Shown here piece by piece: positions 10,585 to 22,807 of a stretch of 64,000 nt of DNA (the first letter of the stretch is position 1; every line of letters begins with the position of its first letter). The notes beneath the pieces are model-generated. The model did no database searches, was not told where the DNA came from, and saw only the letters and a program-made list of their open reading frames with translations. The position numbers were made by a program, and so were the translations under genes. Source of the DNA: Telopea speciosissima (lineage: Eukaryota; Streptophyta; Magnoliopsida; Proteales; Proteaceae); contig NC_057918.1 in the NCBI RefSeq assembly GCF_018873765.1, forward strand, positions 39,719,871 through 39,783,870, given 5' to 3'.

Positions 10585-13479
10585 TTTTTTTTTTTTTCTC
10601 AATCGATCAAATCAAAGAAGTAAAAGCTTTTGATTTGCTTTTGTAATCAATTAATGAAGACCCAAACGGTTGCTCTCTCCACAAAAAAAAACGTGAAAGA
10701 GGATAAACTCAAAACCGATCTCTAACCTTGACTGAACAGGTAATGCACAATCAGGTCAGATCGTTCTTCTCCAAAGCCGATTTCAAAATTAGAACCGCAA
10801 CGTACGATCATCGAAGTCGATCGCTGAAAAACCACAGCCGTGAACGATCTCCAAATTCGCTCGCAGAAAAACCACAATCGTAATTTTGAACACCAAAATC
10901 GATCGTACAAAAAGAACAAAATAAATTTTGTTTTAAGATTGTTAGGATTTAGGGTTTAAGCACAAGGTTGCTTAAAGCAATATACCATGCATATCAAGTT
11001 TTGAAATAATACAGGTTGTCTCCAGCAAGTATCTATAGGAAAAATTAGGGTTTTAAGGTTAGATGGGTTCTATCCAGTAGGGCTCACCACACCCTGATTT
11101 CTTATTCAAGTAGACTTATATTAAGACATCATTTATGGTCATAGAATATACCCAACAGTAGAGTTGTAGGTTTCCAAGAGGTCACAGATTTGACTCTCTT
11201 GTCTTCATTTCTTTCCCCTCATTCTGATTCTCTCCAGAAGTTGTAGTAAAAAATCCCATATCGCAAATTAGATGGGTAGACTATAGAAGAAAAATCTACC
11301 AAGAAAGCATATTGCTCTACAATCAGCTAGTGTGCTGCAGATTTGGATTTATAGGCACAGGGTAAGGTCAGACCAACTTGGGCTGAAGCCTTGGGTCTAT
11401 AGACAAAATTCATGGGTGGGGCATCTTTTCAGCCATGTAGAAGAGTGATGTGGTAATTCTGATGTTGGATATGTAGAAAGTTGTCTAAATTGGTTACATC
11501 TCAAACCTCGTCCTCAAAACCCATGATTCTCGGTAGTTCTAGATTTTTTAAAAAATTTTTTTTTTAATAATATTCCATGTGAACCAACTCCAATAAGGTT
11601 GAAACATAACATTTGAGCAAGGTACCTCTAAGTCTACCTGTCCGTAACATGGGCCCCCCTCCCCCACCTGATTTGCCATGCACCAAAGCCTTGTGCAGTT
11701 GTGCACTTTCCTACGGCTATATCTATCTTTGAACTTAACTGAACCTCATAGGTCGTCCTCGCTACCTCCTTGAATTAGGAGAATTTATCGGATCAGAGAA
11801 ATGGAGAGATCCTGAAATAGTTCTAAGCCCAATGGTCAGATTTAGTGAGGACTAAATTCTCTCAAAGAGTCCATTTTTTTATGTACATTGTGGACTAGCT
11901 TTTCCCCTAAATCAAAGTATAGTCTACCACAGCTCGGTTCATGTTGGCTTGTGCAACAGAGTAATTTTTATGGGGAGTTGTTCTCTTCCCAGGAGGGCAG
12001 GATGTGACAAGTATTACGGTCATCAAGGAGGTCGGATCTATACGTGGCCTTAATTAGGATCTTTGGAGGGCATTGCTGTTATTTCAACCATCCACATGTA
12101 TCTGAGCACATCTTGCATCCTCAAGGCATAGAACATTTTTCCCAATTTTAATTTTACTTCTCAAATTCGGAGTTAATAATATAATCATGTGGGGTAATCG
12201 TAATAGAAATTTCTTTTTTTAAGTTTGAAAATTTCACTTCCTTCCCTTTAATTGTCCTTGCAACCAAAGAAAGCCTTGCGTCTCCCAATTGAAAAGCTCT
12301 CATTGAATTTAAAAGGAACCAAAGGGAGGTCCTTATTTTATGTCAAACACCCACCATAACTTACATTTTTTTCCCTTCAACAAGTAGATCTAGGTCATTC
12401 TCTTTATTAGGATAAAAATAATTCAACTCTATTAGATCACTAATAATGATTTTAACAGAAAAAAATGGATGGTTAGTTAGCAATATCCTATACTAACATT
12501 GTTATAAATGATAGTAACCATTGCACAGCCCCCCCCCCCCCTTCCCCCCTTGGTTGCATATTCACTTGCAGCCTGAGTTTTTTTTTACCACCACTACAAG
12601 CAATGGCCCCTCCTAAACCAGCAAAAGCAAAAGCAAAACTTTCAAAATCTAAAAAGAACCAAGATCACAAAATTATGCTTCTCCCACAGCTAAACAACTA
12701 CAGAATACAGCATGTGCTTTTAGAATCTAAAAAGAATAAGGCTGCAGAAGTCTATCCCCCAACAGAAATGCTACATGGCAAAAATTTGGGTCAAGGGAAC
12801 CTTGCCTAGATGGAAGAACTCCTGCTTAAAATTTTGCAACCAAGAAGAAATTGTTACACAACTTCTTCCAAGTAACTCTCAGCTTTTCTTTTTTTGAAAG
12901 GGGGAAAATTCACAGTTCATGCACAAAAGCAACCATGTAATTATTTAGAAACAAAAAGAAAATGGAGTTTTCAAAGGTTGTTAGTTGTGACAAATTCTAT
13001 CCTGACTTGTTTTCAAAACCTTCTGTTTCTGTTTCTATTTCTGTACTTGAAACTAGTCTTTTACCCCATCATACAAGTATTTAGCTCGTTGGACTTGCTA
13101 ATGGGTTGTGCCTTCCCTTGCCAAGAAATTCAGAATTTTCACAAATGAACAAAGGTGAAGAAAACATATCCTCTGAAAGATCTCATACCGGAGTCCATTA
13201 CCTTGTTAGCCATATAATGCCAAAAAGTAAATAAAAAAAAAAAAAACCAGAGATAGATACAGCACTTGGAGATAGCTACCGAAGTATAGTCATCACAATC
13301 CCAACCAATCAAAATGCTGAGAGCTCCAAGCTGTTATGATGCGATACCCACCTATTAAGTACAAAAGCTGTAAGTTTTATTTTTTTTTTTGGACAATCAC
13401 AAAAGCTTTTAGTTAGCAGTTCAAAACCATACCATAAGTCTTTTCTTGATCAAGGAAGGAGGTAGAGAAGATCCAGAAA
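10585..13479. other. Intergenic sequence without a supported gene
   Basis: AT-rich sequence with a poly(C) run near 12530. The only structure I can support is a dispersed repeat at about 11410-11640 (listed separately). The short frame beginning ATGGCCCCTCCTAAACC at 12603 is lysine-rich and shows no domain I recognise. The part near 13200-13479 probably includes the 3' untranslated region of the CP29B-like gene on the minus strand. Confidence 0.6.
11410..11640 (+). repeat. Dispersed repeat, copy A
   Basis: Shares the order of motifs GCCATGT.GAAG.GTGAT, a TTGGATAT.TA.AAA block and GAAAC.TAACAT.TGAGCAA with 17830-18080. A third, partial copy of the last block occurs at about 16825-16875. Family unknown. 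The similarity is visible but diverged. Confidence 0.45.
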
Positions 13480-15250
13480 TCAAAATTGGCGCCTTGGCTT
13501 GGTTTCTGCCATGGTTACTCGGATCGATCTGCCTTTCAAGTCCTGTACCATTCACATTTCAAAGCACTCAAATAAGGAACAGAGTACACACATAATTAAA
13601 CTAAAGAATCCTAAACTAGTTACATTAATAAACTTTTAATAATAAGAATACAATTATCACATAAATAATAGGTGGACTCCTTGACACCAAAATGAATGAC
13701 AAAGAAAGAAAACAGAACCCTGAACATTTTGATCTTTGTTAAAAATGTAATTACAGAAATGTATTGTAATTATGCCATTTCACATCCCAGTTCCCTCTCC
13801 AACACTACCATGGAGCATGATATTGGTTTCAGCCTTTTAGGTACAAGTGTCCACTCTTTATATACCTCTGTTTTTTCTTCCTTTCAAAGAATATACTCAA
13901 AATTTGATTAGTAAAGAACAAGAAATTTGGAGACAAGCTACATCATGTTAGGGATAAAAATGGGAACAAAATGATATAAAAAGAAGGTAGACAAGGGTTG
14001 CAATACTCACAACACCATCGAGAGTTGAAATTGCATTGTTCACCTCTTCAGCAGAACCGTAGGTGACAAACCCAAAACCCCTTGATCTACCACTTTCCCT
14101 GTCATACACAACCCTGGCCTCCATTACCTTTCCTTGTTCACTGAACAGGGATTCAAGAGCTAAATCATCAACACCCCATGATAGGTTACCCACATGAACC
14201 CGATTGGCAGCATTAAAACTTCCCCCACCTCCACCTCGAGGTCCCCTTGAAAAACCTTCTTCCTTGGGAGGTGGAGGTCCAGCGTTCACTCTCAATGGCC
14301 TTCCTTCAAGTTCCTGAAAAATGGTCATTGTTTATTAGTTAGAGATTAGAAACAGTGCCGCCAGTCAAAAGCAGAACTGTGAAATAAACCTTATCCCAAA
14401 GGAGATAGGGGCTTTTTGGATCAAACCCTGTTTTATATGTAAAGATACGCATAGAGTTCATAACCTCATAGCAATTGCAAATGTGTGGATGCAGGAAATA
14501 CAAAGCATTATCAGTAAAGTAGTTAAGCCACCAGAATAGTAGACTAAGGAAGAGTAAGGAAACTTTACATAGCCATTGAACTGCATAGCAGCTGCATCGA
14601 CTTCCTTGAGGGTAGACATAGTCACAAACCCAAAACCCCGGCTTCTTCCGGTCATCTTGTCATAAATAACCTGCAAATCGCTAACTTTTACTTCAGTCCA
14701 CCATGTCTAGCAAACTCTAAAGCTCAAGAAGCACAAAGTTCAGAGAAACCCTAAGGTAAACCTGTCAATTTAACAATCTTGGTCACTAAAACATCTCTGA
14801 AATTTTCAAATTCTCAAAAAATGCTGAACCCAAACTACCCCACAGATTGGAAAGCAAAAATCAGAAGCGAAAACAGACCTCGACCATCTCAACATTTCCG
14901 GCGCGTCCGAACAATCCAGCAAGCTCTGAGCTGTCAACATTGAAAGGGAGGTTACCCACAAAGAGTTTCAAATTAGGAGAGAAAGTCCGTTCATCTTCGG
15001 TTATGAAATCCTCCTCTTGCTCGAATTGAGATGAGATGGCTACTTTAGGAGTGAAACGGGACGACGAAAGGCCAACGCACCTCCTAATCTTTGAGGGAAA
15101 TGAGAAGGAAATCGTTGTAGCCCTGTTGTTACATTTGGCAGAAGAAGTTAGGGAGACGGTAGAGAAGAGAGTGACAGAAGGGTTCTGGGTTTTAGAGAAA
15201 GATAGGGTGTGGGTAGAGAACGAAGGGAAGAACAAAGAAGACGAAGCCAT
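13480..15250 (-). CDS. CP29B: Chloroplast RNA-binding protein, CP29B-like (two RRMs)
   Basis: Four exons on the minus strand: 14879-15250, 14569-14670, 14011-14313 and 13480-13542. All junctions are GT-AG and in phase, giving 279 residues and a TGA at 13482-13480. Residues 1 to about 75 are Ser/Thr-rich with few acidic residues, a chloroplast transit peptide. An acidic stretch follows, then RRM1 from about residue 94 ([13 protein letters not shown]1 RGFGFVTM in exon 2), a short Pro/Gly-rich linker ([18 protein letters not shown]), and RRM2 from about 196 ([11 protein letters not shown]1 RGFGFVTY) to KPRRQF at the C terminus. Known: cp29-type ribonucleoproteins bind chloroplast transcripts and aid mRNA stability, editing and splicing. 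Length and linker resemble Arabidopsis CP29B more than CP29A. The ATG at 15250 is chosen because it opens the transit peptide; an upstream in-frame ATG at 15280 would add ten residues. The leader is GA-rich up to about 15345. The gene looks intact. Confidence 0.93.
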
Positions 15251-15844
15251 TTTCTGCTGCCGCTCCCGATAAGGTTCCAAGGAGCGAGAGGAAACACTAG
15301 CAACTTTAGCTAGAGAGACAGAGAGAGAGAAGAGACGCTGAGATACTTATGCATTAACAAAACGGCGAATAGGGCATGACGTGGATTCAAAAACTTTAAC
15401 GTGGATAGATTTAATTGGTATATAAAGCCACCTAATGTCTTTTAGGGTTTGCCAAGTGGCAAGAAAAAATAATGAAATTTTAAAGACTGTGAGGGCACAC
15501 TATAATTGGGTGCATTAACATACACAAGAGAATACATATTTCAATCTGATATTTGATATTTAGGTAGTCAAAACAAATCACTTTCTAAACATCTTTTATT
15601 TTTGGTGAAAACTTTCTAAACATCTTGCAAACAAAATAGATCATCATTCCAAGTAGCCAAACAAAAAAAAAACACAAGGTGTGATAACCTACTTCTTGGT
15701 GAGGGTGTGTGTGTCAGCATATTTTTCGCATTTTTCCTATTACAGAACTAGAGGACGATAGAGCTACAAGAGTACATTACTACAGAGAGCCAGAAGAGAT
15801 ATCGAGAAGATGGGGTGGGGACAAGATGAAGGGAGAAGATCCTC

Positions 15845-16475
15845 AACTAAGGATGTAAATGGATTGAATTCAATTAGATAGTGGCATTATCATATTCGTA
15901 TCCGATTATATTCGGACGGATTAAGATATTTTTCAGATAGTGATTTGTTTGAATACAGATTCTCCTAAATGGATATGAGTGTGAATCAAATATGAACTTT
16001 TGACTATCCATTGACATCTTTACCGTTTTTGTTGATGAGGGTTAGGGTTGAGACTAGAGAGTTCAACAACTACTCTTTCTTCTACTCTTCTTAATCTTTG
16101 ATTTTCTTACGTTTTTTACTTTCGATTTTATTTTGTATTTATTTTAATAGATAAGTGATTCCATGTAGTGCATAAAAAAATATATATAAACCAATAGAAA
16201 ATCTAGAAAGAGAATCATATTATCTTAATTTATAACAAATTAAAAAAATAAGAAAACAAAATCCAATAAGGTAACTTAATTAGATAGACTGGCGCAAAGA
16301 TATATTTTAGACATTTTATTACCGTCAGATTGCTAAACGAATCAAATAATAATGGGTCGGATAGGGGGATTATCATATTCGTATCCGATAAGTTTTCGGA
16401 CGGATTCAGATTCTCCTAAACAGATACGAACACAGATCAAATACGAATTTTCGAATATCTGTTGACATCCTTATC
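15845..16475. repeat. Pair of diverged direct repeats (about 110-140 bp)
   Basis: Blocks at about 15878-16018 and 16360-16473 share GGATTATCATATTCGTATCC-like sequence, CGGACGGATT, CAGATTCTCCTAAA and a TTGACATC end. They may be the two ends of a small retroelement or two copies of one repeat. No primer-binding site or target duplication is evident. Sequence between them is AT-rich with nothing recognisable. Confidence 0.5.
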
Positions 16476-16652
16476 CCCAGCCAGGAGAGGGTAGCCGACT
16501 ACTTGCATCCATCAGACTAGCAATGGTCATCACTTTGTCGGTGTAGGAGCAAGACCTGGATCGCAATTGTATCGTATCATATCCATGCTTTTACATCCTT
16601 TTTTGTGCTACAACAAGTCTTTAACCCAAGACCTTCAAATGTCTCCAATGAT

Positions 16653-16793
16653 TTCTTTTTTTTGGAATTGGAGAGCTTTAATAGAGGGGGGGGGGGGGGG
16701 GAGTAGGGGATGGGGATAGGCCCCAAGGTGGTTTGAACTCATGACCACTTATTTGAGGAGTTGGTTTTTTGCCAACTGAGTTGACGCCTCTAA
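16653..16793 (-). mobile_element. tRNA-derived SINE
   Basis: On the minus strand the 5' end reads GGCGTCAACTCAGTTGGCAA, like a tRNA A box. GGTCATGAGTTCAAACCACC follows with a B-box-like GTTCAAACC. The unit ends in a C/G-run, GAATTGGAG.. and a short A tract. Flanks TCTCCAATGA (left) and CCTCTAATGA (right) look like a diverged target-site duplication. It lies inside the third copy of the dispersed repeat also seen at 11.4 and 17.8 kb. Confidence 0.6.
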
Positions 16794-17829
16794 TGACTTT
16801 TGTTTTGCCACTTGAGCAGCTTTATTTTAGCTGAAACTTAACATGTGAGTAAGGGACCTTAGCCAAATTGTAAGTCTTCAACTCTTCACCCTCTTTTTTC
16901 CTTTTATCAATCATCACTAGGTGGATATGGCCACTTTGGAGGTAGAGATCAGTCATTTTAGTTGTTTATTGGTCGTAGGATAAGGGTTTTGTTTACCTTT
17001 TTGACACTTTACTAAAATGTCCATAAATCCAAGTTTACTTTTTCAACTTTCACCCTATATAAGGATCGAATACACCCTGAGTGCCCGAAGCATAGAGCAA
17101 TAGCAAGTGTGAGAGAGTCACAATTATATGGGAAAAAGAATGCTGTCAGGTCGCGTAAATTCTATGCCTAAACATGGGAGCACCATTCCGCTTCTTGTGA
17201 ATAAAAAATCCCACCCATGTTGATGGACTTGGGTCCTTTGTAGCGCAACACAGTGTGTAGCACGTGCAACACCCCACTGGTTTGTTGGGCTGCATGCCCA
17301 AGCATTGCGGGCCGTCGGATGATGCATTACACACTATGTCACGCTACAGAGGAGCCCCACGCCCATGTTGATGCCCCTGCGTGCACACTTATTGGTCTCG
17401 TGCTAGTGCAAGGGCTACACGACTAGGCATTGATGTCTTGCCAAATTCTATATTTATAAATATTCTTCTGAAGTCAAGAGTGAATTATAACTATTTGTGT
17501 CTATACTCATCAACCTAAATTTCATTGAGTGGGCATCCCCCCCCTCCCCCCCCCCCCCCCCAAAAAAAAGAGGCTTTATTGAGGTTTAAAAAAATAAAGA
17601 ATTGAATTTTCCTTCAGCCACGGTGCGAGACAGTGTATCAGGAGGGTGTTTTGGGAAACATACTAAAATCCTATAGAGGTTTGTAAACCCTAAGATGATG
17701 GCTGAACATTTACTAGGTAGTGGAGGAAAACTTTGTCCAAAAATAAATTATGCCGAAAAACCAAAGATATATAATATAATACAATTTGCTAATTTATGAC
17801 CAGCAATCCCCAAACAAAATCAATGATTG
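16794..17829. other. Intergenic sequence, no gene seen
   Basis: Contains a poly(C) run (about 17538-17562) followed by A-rich sequence, and a moderately GC-rich stretch at 17130-17420 in which short phrases recur (CACCCATGTTGATG near 17210 and 17360). Frames here are short, overlap on one strand and show no domain. Confidence 0.5.
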
Positions 17830-18080
17830 GCACCATTTGATCTACCATGTGGAAGGGTGATATGACAACTCTAATAGTTGAATATCTACAAAATATTCAA
17901 CATTGATCATGTCAAATTTTAATCTCATAGTCAATCATCACCCTTCCCATCTAATGGCTTATCCTCTTTGTACAACATCTTGGTATTAGATTTTTCCATG
18001 TTTTGTTTTGTCACATGGCCAATTCTGATTTTTACTGAAACTTGACATGTGAGCAAAGGACCTTGGGTCTGCATGTCCAT
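17830..18080 (+). repeat. Dispersed repeat, copy B
   Basis: Diverged copy of the sequence at 11410-11640, in the same orientation. Shared phrases include ACCATGTGGAAGGGTGATAT and GAAACTTGACATGTGAGCAA. Its right part also matches about 16810-16875, which is interrupted by a SINE. Function and family unknown. Confidence 0.45.
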
Positions 18081-18403
18081 CAAATTTCAGTTGCACCTAA
18101 TTCGCCACATGTCAGTTGATTTTGTCCATGGGTTACTGACAACATAAGATTTTATCAATTACAAGAATTGAAGCCAGATTTATAATTCTGAAAATTGCCC
18201 AAAGTAACAGAATTGAGATTTGGAATTGGATTTGGATGTGCCCTTTAAGTCAAAACTTAAATTTACTGCAACCATACAATGGTTTTTGTTTCTTGTTTAA
18301 TGAGCAAAAAGGAAGAGAGAACATTAAAGGAAAACATGATTAAGTACATCCATATCTAAAGGACCTTGATAACCTAAAGCTAGAGCCTTAGTAGTCAAAT
18401 AAA

Positions 18404-19430
18404 ATGCTAATTTACATGGACAAAACGCTTAAGAGAAGTAAATATATACTAAACAAAATGTCAAACAGTTCCCATGGCCATGGTTCCAAACGATCCTGCA
18501 CAAACCAATCACAAAAACCCCAACATCTGTCCATACGTCGAGCTCGGCAAATCCCTGGGCTAAGGCTCCAGTGCAATCCTTGGAACAAGCCTCTGGCTTG
18601 TGCTTCTTGCATACTCCCTGCCATATCACCCACAAAAGACACTGGTTATAAATACAACATAAGCAACCCTTCCACCTAGCCCTCTAGAAGGGTCATAGTA
18701 TCCATGAAAACTCAAAATAGGTCTGTCATGTAGTAGAAACATGGTAAGCAAATCAGAAATAATGAAAGGGGGTGGTAATGCAGTAGTAACAGAAGTAGTA
18801 ATAGAATTCATGGATGAACCAATCAAATCATGCGACCATCGTGAAACAACAGATAGAACTTGGCATAGCACAAGACGAATATTATGAAAACACAATTGGT
18901 TACACGCATGCCAAATAAAATAAAAAGCAGCAACCGCAACTCGAAAAAGCCAACACTTATCTACTTTGTTTATGGGATTATCTGAAAAAAAATGTGAAAA
19001 AGATAGAGGGAGGGAGCATGGAGAGTCTCCGTACGCATACTCAAGGGCCCTGCAAACCAAATCATCTTACAAAACTCACAAGATAATAGGATATGCCAAT
19101 CAGTCTCACATTCTTCATTACAAAAATAACAAATACATCCAGAAAAAGAAAAGAGGGACTGAAGCACTGATGGTGGCACGAAATATAGGATGCCACAAAT
19201 TTGGTAGCGACAGCCCCAGACTTAGAAAGTGGGGAATATATTGTATCACAAGGTTGTGTAGCATTGAGCGGGATAGATTGAATAAGCTGAGCAATCCGTG
19301 ATGGAACGTAAGAGGGGTAACAAAAATTGAATTCTTTAAGCATGCTGTCAAATATTTGAATTCTGAGGATTGAGAGTAGGAGCGCCACTCCTGTGAGAAG
19401 CATTGGATTACCAAAATAGAACAAAAAATG
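18404..19430 (-). mobile_element. LINE ORF2 fragment: RT zinc-binding region and RNase H-like domain
   Basis: Read on the minus strand in broken frames. An N-terminal stretch near 19420-19190 is followed at about 19140-19020 by a zf-RVT-like motif (CYFCNEECETDWHILLSC). A linker with FYFIWHACNQLCF comes next, then an RNase H-like domain (FHGYYDPSRGLGG; ARGLFQGLHWSL; DVWTDVG) to about 18404. This order is that of the C-terminal end of plant LINE ORF2. At least three frameshifts are needed, so the copy is dead. Endonuclease and polymerase core are absent. Confidence 0.75.
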
Positions 19431-19507
19431 CCAAATTCAATTGTGTGAAATAGAACAGGCTTTTACCTGTGCACAATATTTGAACCCTGACCAATCTGCC
19501 ACATGAC

Positions 19508-20436
19508 CAAGGTTTAAAGTATCGATATTGGGTATCGTATCGGTCGATTGATTTTAAGAGACATATTGTATCGTATCAAAGATACGTACCGAACGCTATA
19601 GATATGCATGGGAATGGTCAAGATACAAATGAAAATATACTTTTGGAACAAAAAACAATATAAATAAGCAACATATAACATGTATCATGCATAAAGCCAT
19701 AAACACTAAAATGGAGGATAATGCATAACCAGAAAAGTGCATTAAATTGAAATCGTTATAAAAGATGAGGTTTCTTACATGTAGAGTCATTCTATAGCCA
19801 TGAAGAGTGTCGGGGTGGTTCAAACTCATTATCTGGAAGGGTCTTCAGAAATTTTTCATTTTTCTTTGAAAAATCGTGGATTTGAGTACAAATCTTTGCA
19901 AATGTTCAACTTTGATGCATCTACTAGCTTAGTTTTACCTAAATCCATGGATTTATAGTAAAAAAATAGAACTAAAAAGCATGATTTGAATAAAAAGAAC
20001 AAGTTTTTTTACAAAAAACATACATTTTCCTATGAAATCTCATTCAATCTTTGATTTCAGTTTGTTTGATGATGCAGAGGATGGTGTTTTTCCACTCATT
20101 GATTCATTTTCAAGTGTTGATTGGAAGCCCCAAGTTGCTAAGTGTGAAAAGTCGAGTTTAGAAGCAAGATTTCAGAGTTTCATAACTGGGTTTAGGGTCA
20201 TTTTTCTGCCACAATGCTTGGTGTCAACTTTATGCATGAAAACAGGTTTTAATGGGTTTGTATTGACGAATCGAGCTGTATCGGCCGATACATCTCGATA
20301 CGTATTAAAGGCCATTAAACCCAGTATCGGCCGATACAATACGATACAATCGATACGCTATTTAAAAAAAAGACATTGGTCAATATGTTACATATTGGCC
20401 GATACGATACGATACAGACCGATACTTTAAACCATG
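19508..20436. mobile_element. hAT-like non-autonomous element A with 8-bp target duplication
   Basis: Ends are CAAGGTTTAAAGTATCG (left) and the reverse complement of CATGGTTTAAAGTATCG (right). Exact CACATGAC direct repeats lie at 19500-19507 and 20437-20444. Subterminal regions are crowded with ATCGTATCG/CGATACGAT words on both strands. The interior (about 19760-20030) is similar, in opposite orientation, to the interior of the element at 23215-24468. An 8-bp duplication and short inverted repeats fit the hAT superfamily. No transposase is visible. Confidence 0.82.
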
Positions 20437-21238
20437 CACATGACATATATTAGGTCGTACTACCTAATGTCATATGGTTGGACTCAAACAGACAGAGCAC
20501 TAGACCGGCTCTAGAGGCTTCTTTATATAAAGAAGCGGATCCATGAGCTGGTGAAGGCTCAATTAGGGACGACTAGATTTTGTGATCAAGCCAACCCTAA
20601 ACCCTAACCCCAAGCTCGACCCAATTATAAGGGATTGGTTGGTCTGGCCGGTCTGGCCATCCAGTTGTACCTAATAACGATTTCCGATCCTGTATCTGAT
20701 TCACAGTATTTGTTACCAACAGAGCAGATACTTTGTTTTTTGGGAGGATAGGAAGAAACCATCCTTCCCCTCTTCCAAATCCCCATGACACCTTAATTGT
20801 GAAACAGCCAATATCTAAATTCAGTTATAAGAAAAATCAACAATCATCCACTAAGTCTGGGTATGTGGTCCATCTGAAGGTGCTAGCTCCAACAGGCAGA
20901 GGATGCCAGATAAACACACACAGGCACCGGCTGTGATTTCAGTTCATGATGGAGAGGCACCAAATGTTTTGTTTCCGTTAAGCAGAAAAATCATGTTAGT
21001 TTCAATTTTCTTTCACCCTACTCAAATAAGTAGGCTGCGAAACTGCAGTTTGAATTAAAATGTAACCGAGATTCGAAGTTAAACTAAAATGGTACCATAG
21101 GAAGAATAAAAATCATGCGACTAATTTTATTTTTGGATTTTTTTTTAAACAAGAGAGTCCTAACGTATTTTTTTAAAAAGGCTAACTGAATCTGACCTCT
21201 CAAGCAAATAATTCAATTTGAATTGTGTCCGACAAGTT
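20437..21238. other. Intergenic sequence with a 20-bp perfect palindrome
   Basis: GCTTCTTTATATAAAGAAGC (20517-20536) is self-complementary and holds a TATA-like core. Two telomere-type AAACCCTAA words lie at 20590-20612, a motif common in plant promoters. No reading frame here is convincing, so no transcription unit is assigned. Confidence 0.4.
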
Positions 21239-21328
21239 CTATTCCTGTGACATAGTTGCAGCTTCTTTTAAACATGTTCTCATAATCTCCCCAAGCTTTG
21301 AGCAAGCATCAAGGCAAAGCTCCACAGC
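21239..21328 (-). pseudogene. Last exon of an RRP41L/MTR3-type exosome subunit gene
   Basis: Immediately after a TTTTACAG acceptor the minus strand encodes AVELCLDACSKLGEIMR, TCLKEAATMSQE and a stop (29 residues). This is the C-terminal helix of the plant exosome ring protein RRP41L/MTR3 (family ending MQLCLD.SSKLG.IMR). The exon itself is intact. Exons 1-4 of the same kind of gene lie on the same strand, 26 kb upstream (47114-51474). I could not find the exon(s) for the central domain between them. Either this is one gene spread over 30 kb by insertions, or these are separate remnants. Confidence 0.65.
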
Positions 21329-21589
21329 CTGTAAAATTGATGCAAAATACACAACCAACAGATAATCGATTTCTTTATTCTTACAAAAATGATAATTATA
21401 AACATGAAATGGAGCATTGATTGTTATACAAAAAAGATCTCTAAAGCATTCAGAATAGGTACGGATGTGAAAGCATCTCCATGCAAAGTATGTCCAACTG
21501 AAAGGTTATACTAGATGCAGACATCCAAAAAGAAATATTATAGTAGTTTACACTACCAGGCAAACAAGGCACATATGCAAGCTAAACCA

Positions 21590-22230
21590 GGATCCTGAAA
21601 GGATCCCGTGGAAACGAAACGGATCTATGCAACCGATGTGAGAAACCATTCAATCTCATAAACAAAAACTAGGGTTTCGATCATAACTTGAAACTTCACA
21701 AACGCAAAGCCTCCATGCGATCTTAGCACTTTCACAATGAATCCAACGCACACGTACAACTTTGCGTTCCCTTGAATGCACGCTCCTCCAGGATCAACTG
21801 GATTTTCACTTAAACCCTGATCATACCCTCAACTGGTAGAGAGGGGAGAGAGAGAAAGAGCATGATTTCTCTAGAGAGGGAGGCTGCGGTTTTCTGCGTT
21901 GTGTAGTGTTATGTCAGTCAGGGTTTGGCAGCGTATCTATATATATTGCACAACCCTTGCACACAAGGTTTTGGTAATTTCCAAATTATCCCCGGGCTTT
22001 CCTATTAGGAATCAAAATCAATATTCTTTTCCTAAAAATCTCCTCCATCCTAATATGATATCTTATTTCATATGAGGATCCAAAAGTTAGATCACGAAAA
22101 GAATTCATGAGCCATGAGCGGTACACATGAGTTGAACTTAAAGGAAAGGGGTAGGATCCCATTGGGATTCCACCCAACATTCCATGTGTCTCAACTATAA
22201 TATATTCTAAATACACGGTTAACCAACACA
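21590..22230 (-). mobile_element. Candidate LTR (solo?), minus strand
   Basis: On the minus strand the block opens TGTGTTGGTTAACCGTG, has a TATA-like CAATATATATAG near 21945, then a pyrimidine-rich leader with CTCTCTCTCCCCTC and repeated GGATCC.TTCAGGATCC. This is the layout of a copia-type LTR and leader. I see no second LTR, no clear primer site and no target duplication, so the inner end is approximate. Confidence 0.4.
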
Positions 22231-22256
22231 TGTGCTGCTAAGTAGATGCAACAATC

Positions 22257-22720
22257 ACACTACAACAAAAGGCATTTTAGGCTTCGTTATTTAGCGACGG
22301 TAATAAAATATCGTCGCCTAGTAATATATACCGCGATATTATTTTCTTAACTGTCGCCCTATATTATATTTTATGACGGTAATACATATACGTCACCACA
22401 TATTATAATATAAGACGCTAATAAGTATTACGTTGTGGAAAATATATTTTCAACGACTGAAAAAATATTACCGTGGCGGAATATTGATATGTTACAACGA
22501 AATCATTGTATCCGTAGCCAAGTGTAGTAGGTTAATATAGTGTAGGATTTTAGACGATGGTAACACAAAATCCATCGTGAAAAATATATTTGTAACGATG
22601 GTAATATAAATTCCATAGCGGAAAATGTATTTTTAACGATGGTACGAATAATTCTGTTATGGAACATATATTTGTAATGACGGTACCAATATTACCGTCG
22701 CTATATTGCCTTTAATTTTT
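22257..22720. mobile_element. CACTA-type terminus with subterminal repeats
   Basis: Begins CACTACAACAAAAGGCATTT, a CACTA-class terminal sequence. For about 450 bp it carries repeated, alternately oriented words such as GACGGTAATA, ACGATGGTAA and ATTACCGTCG. Arrays like this are the transposase-binding subterminal regions of En/Spm elements. The opposite terminus is not found nearby, so this is probably a truncated end. Its terminal sequence differs from that of the transposase-bearing copies at 31.6-40.8 kb (CACTACAAGARAT). Confidence 0.62.
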
Positions 22721-22769
22721 CACGGGTTACCTTTCCAGCTTCCCGCTTTCTTCTACCCCATTCCCGCAT

Positions 22770-22770
<1 letters not shown>

Positions 22771-22804
<34 letters not shown>
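22771..22804. repeat. (CT)n microsatellite
   Basis: Uninterrupted CT dinucleotides following ATGAAA. A second (CT)n tract passing into (AT)n lies at about 23143-23212. Reading frames through both are low-complexity artefacts. Confidence 0.9.

Positions 22805-22807
<3 letters not shown>

Noticed and set aside
12603-12809. Lys-rich frame starting MAPPKPAKAKAKLSKSKK
   Set aside because: Low complexity, preceded by a poly(C) run, with no domain or splice support. The start resembles many unrelated basic proteins.
17538-17562. Poly(C)/poly(G) runs at 12530, 16687, 17538 and 36054
   Set aside because: Simple-sequence tracts, possibly length-uncertain in assembly. Only the one at 36054 has a role, as the TRIM polypurine tract.
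20590-20612. Telomere-like AACCCTAAACCCTAACCCC
   Set aside because: Only two to three units; better explained as a promoter-type telo-box or chance than as an interstitial telomere.
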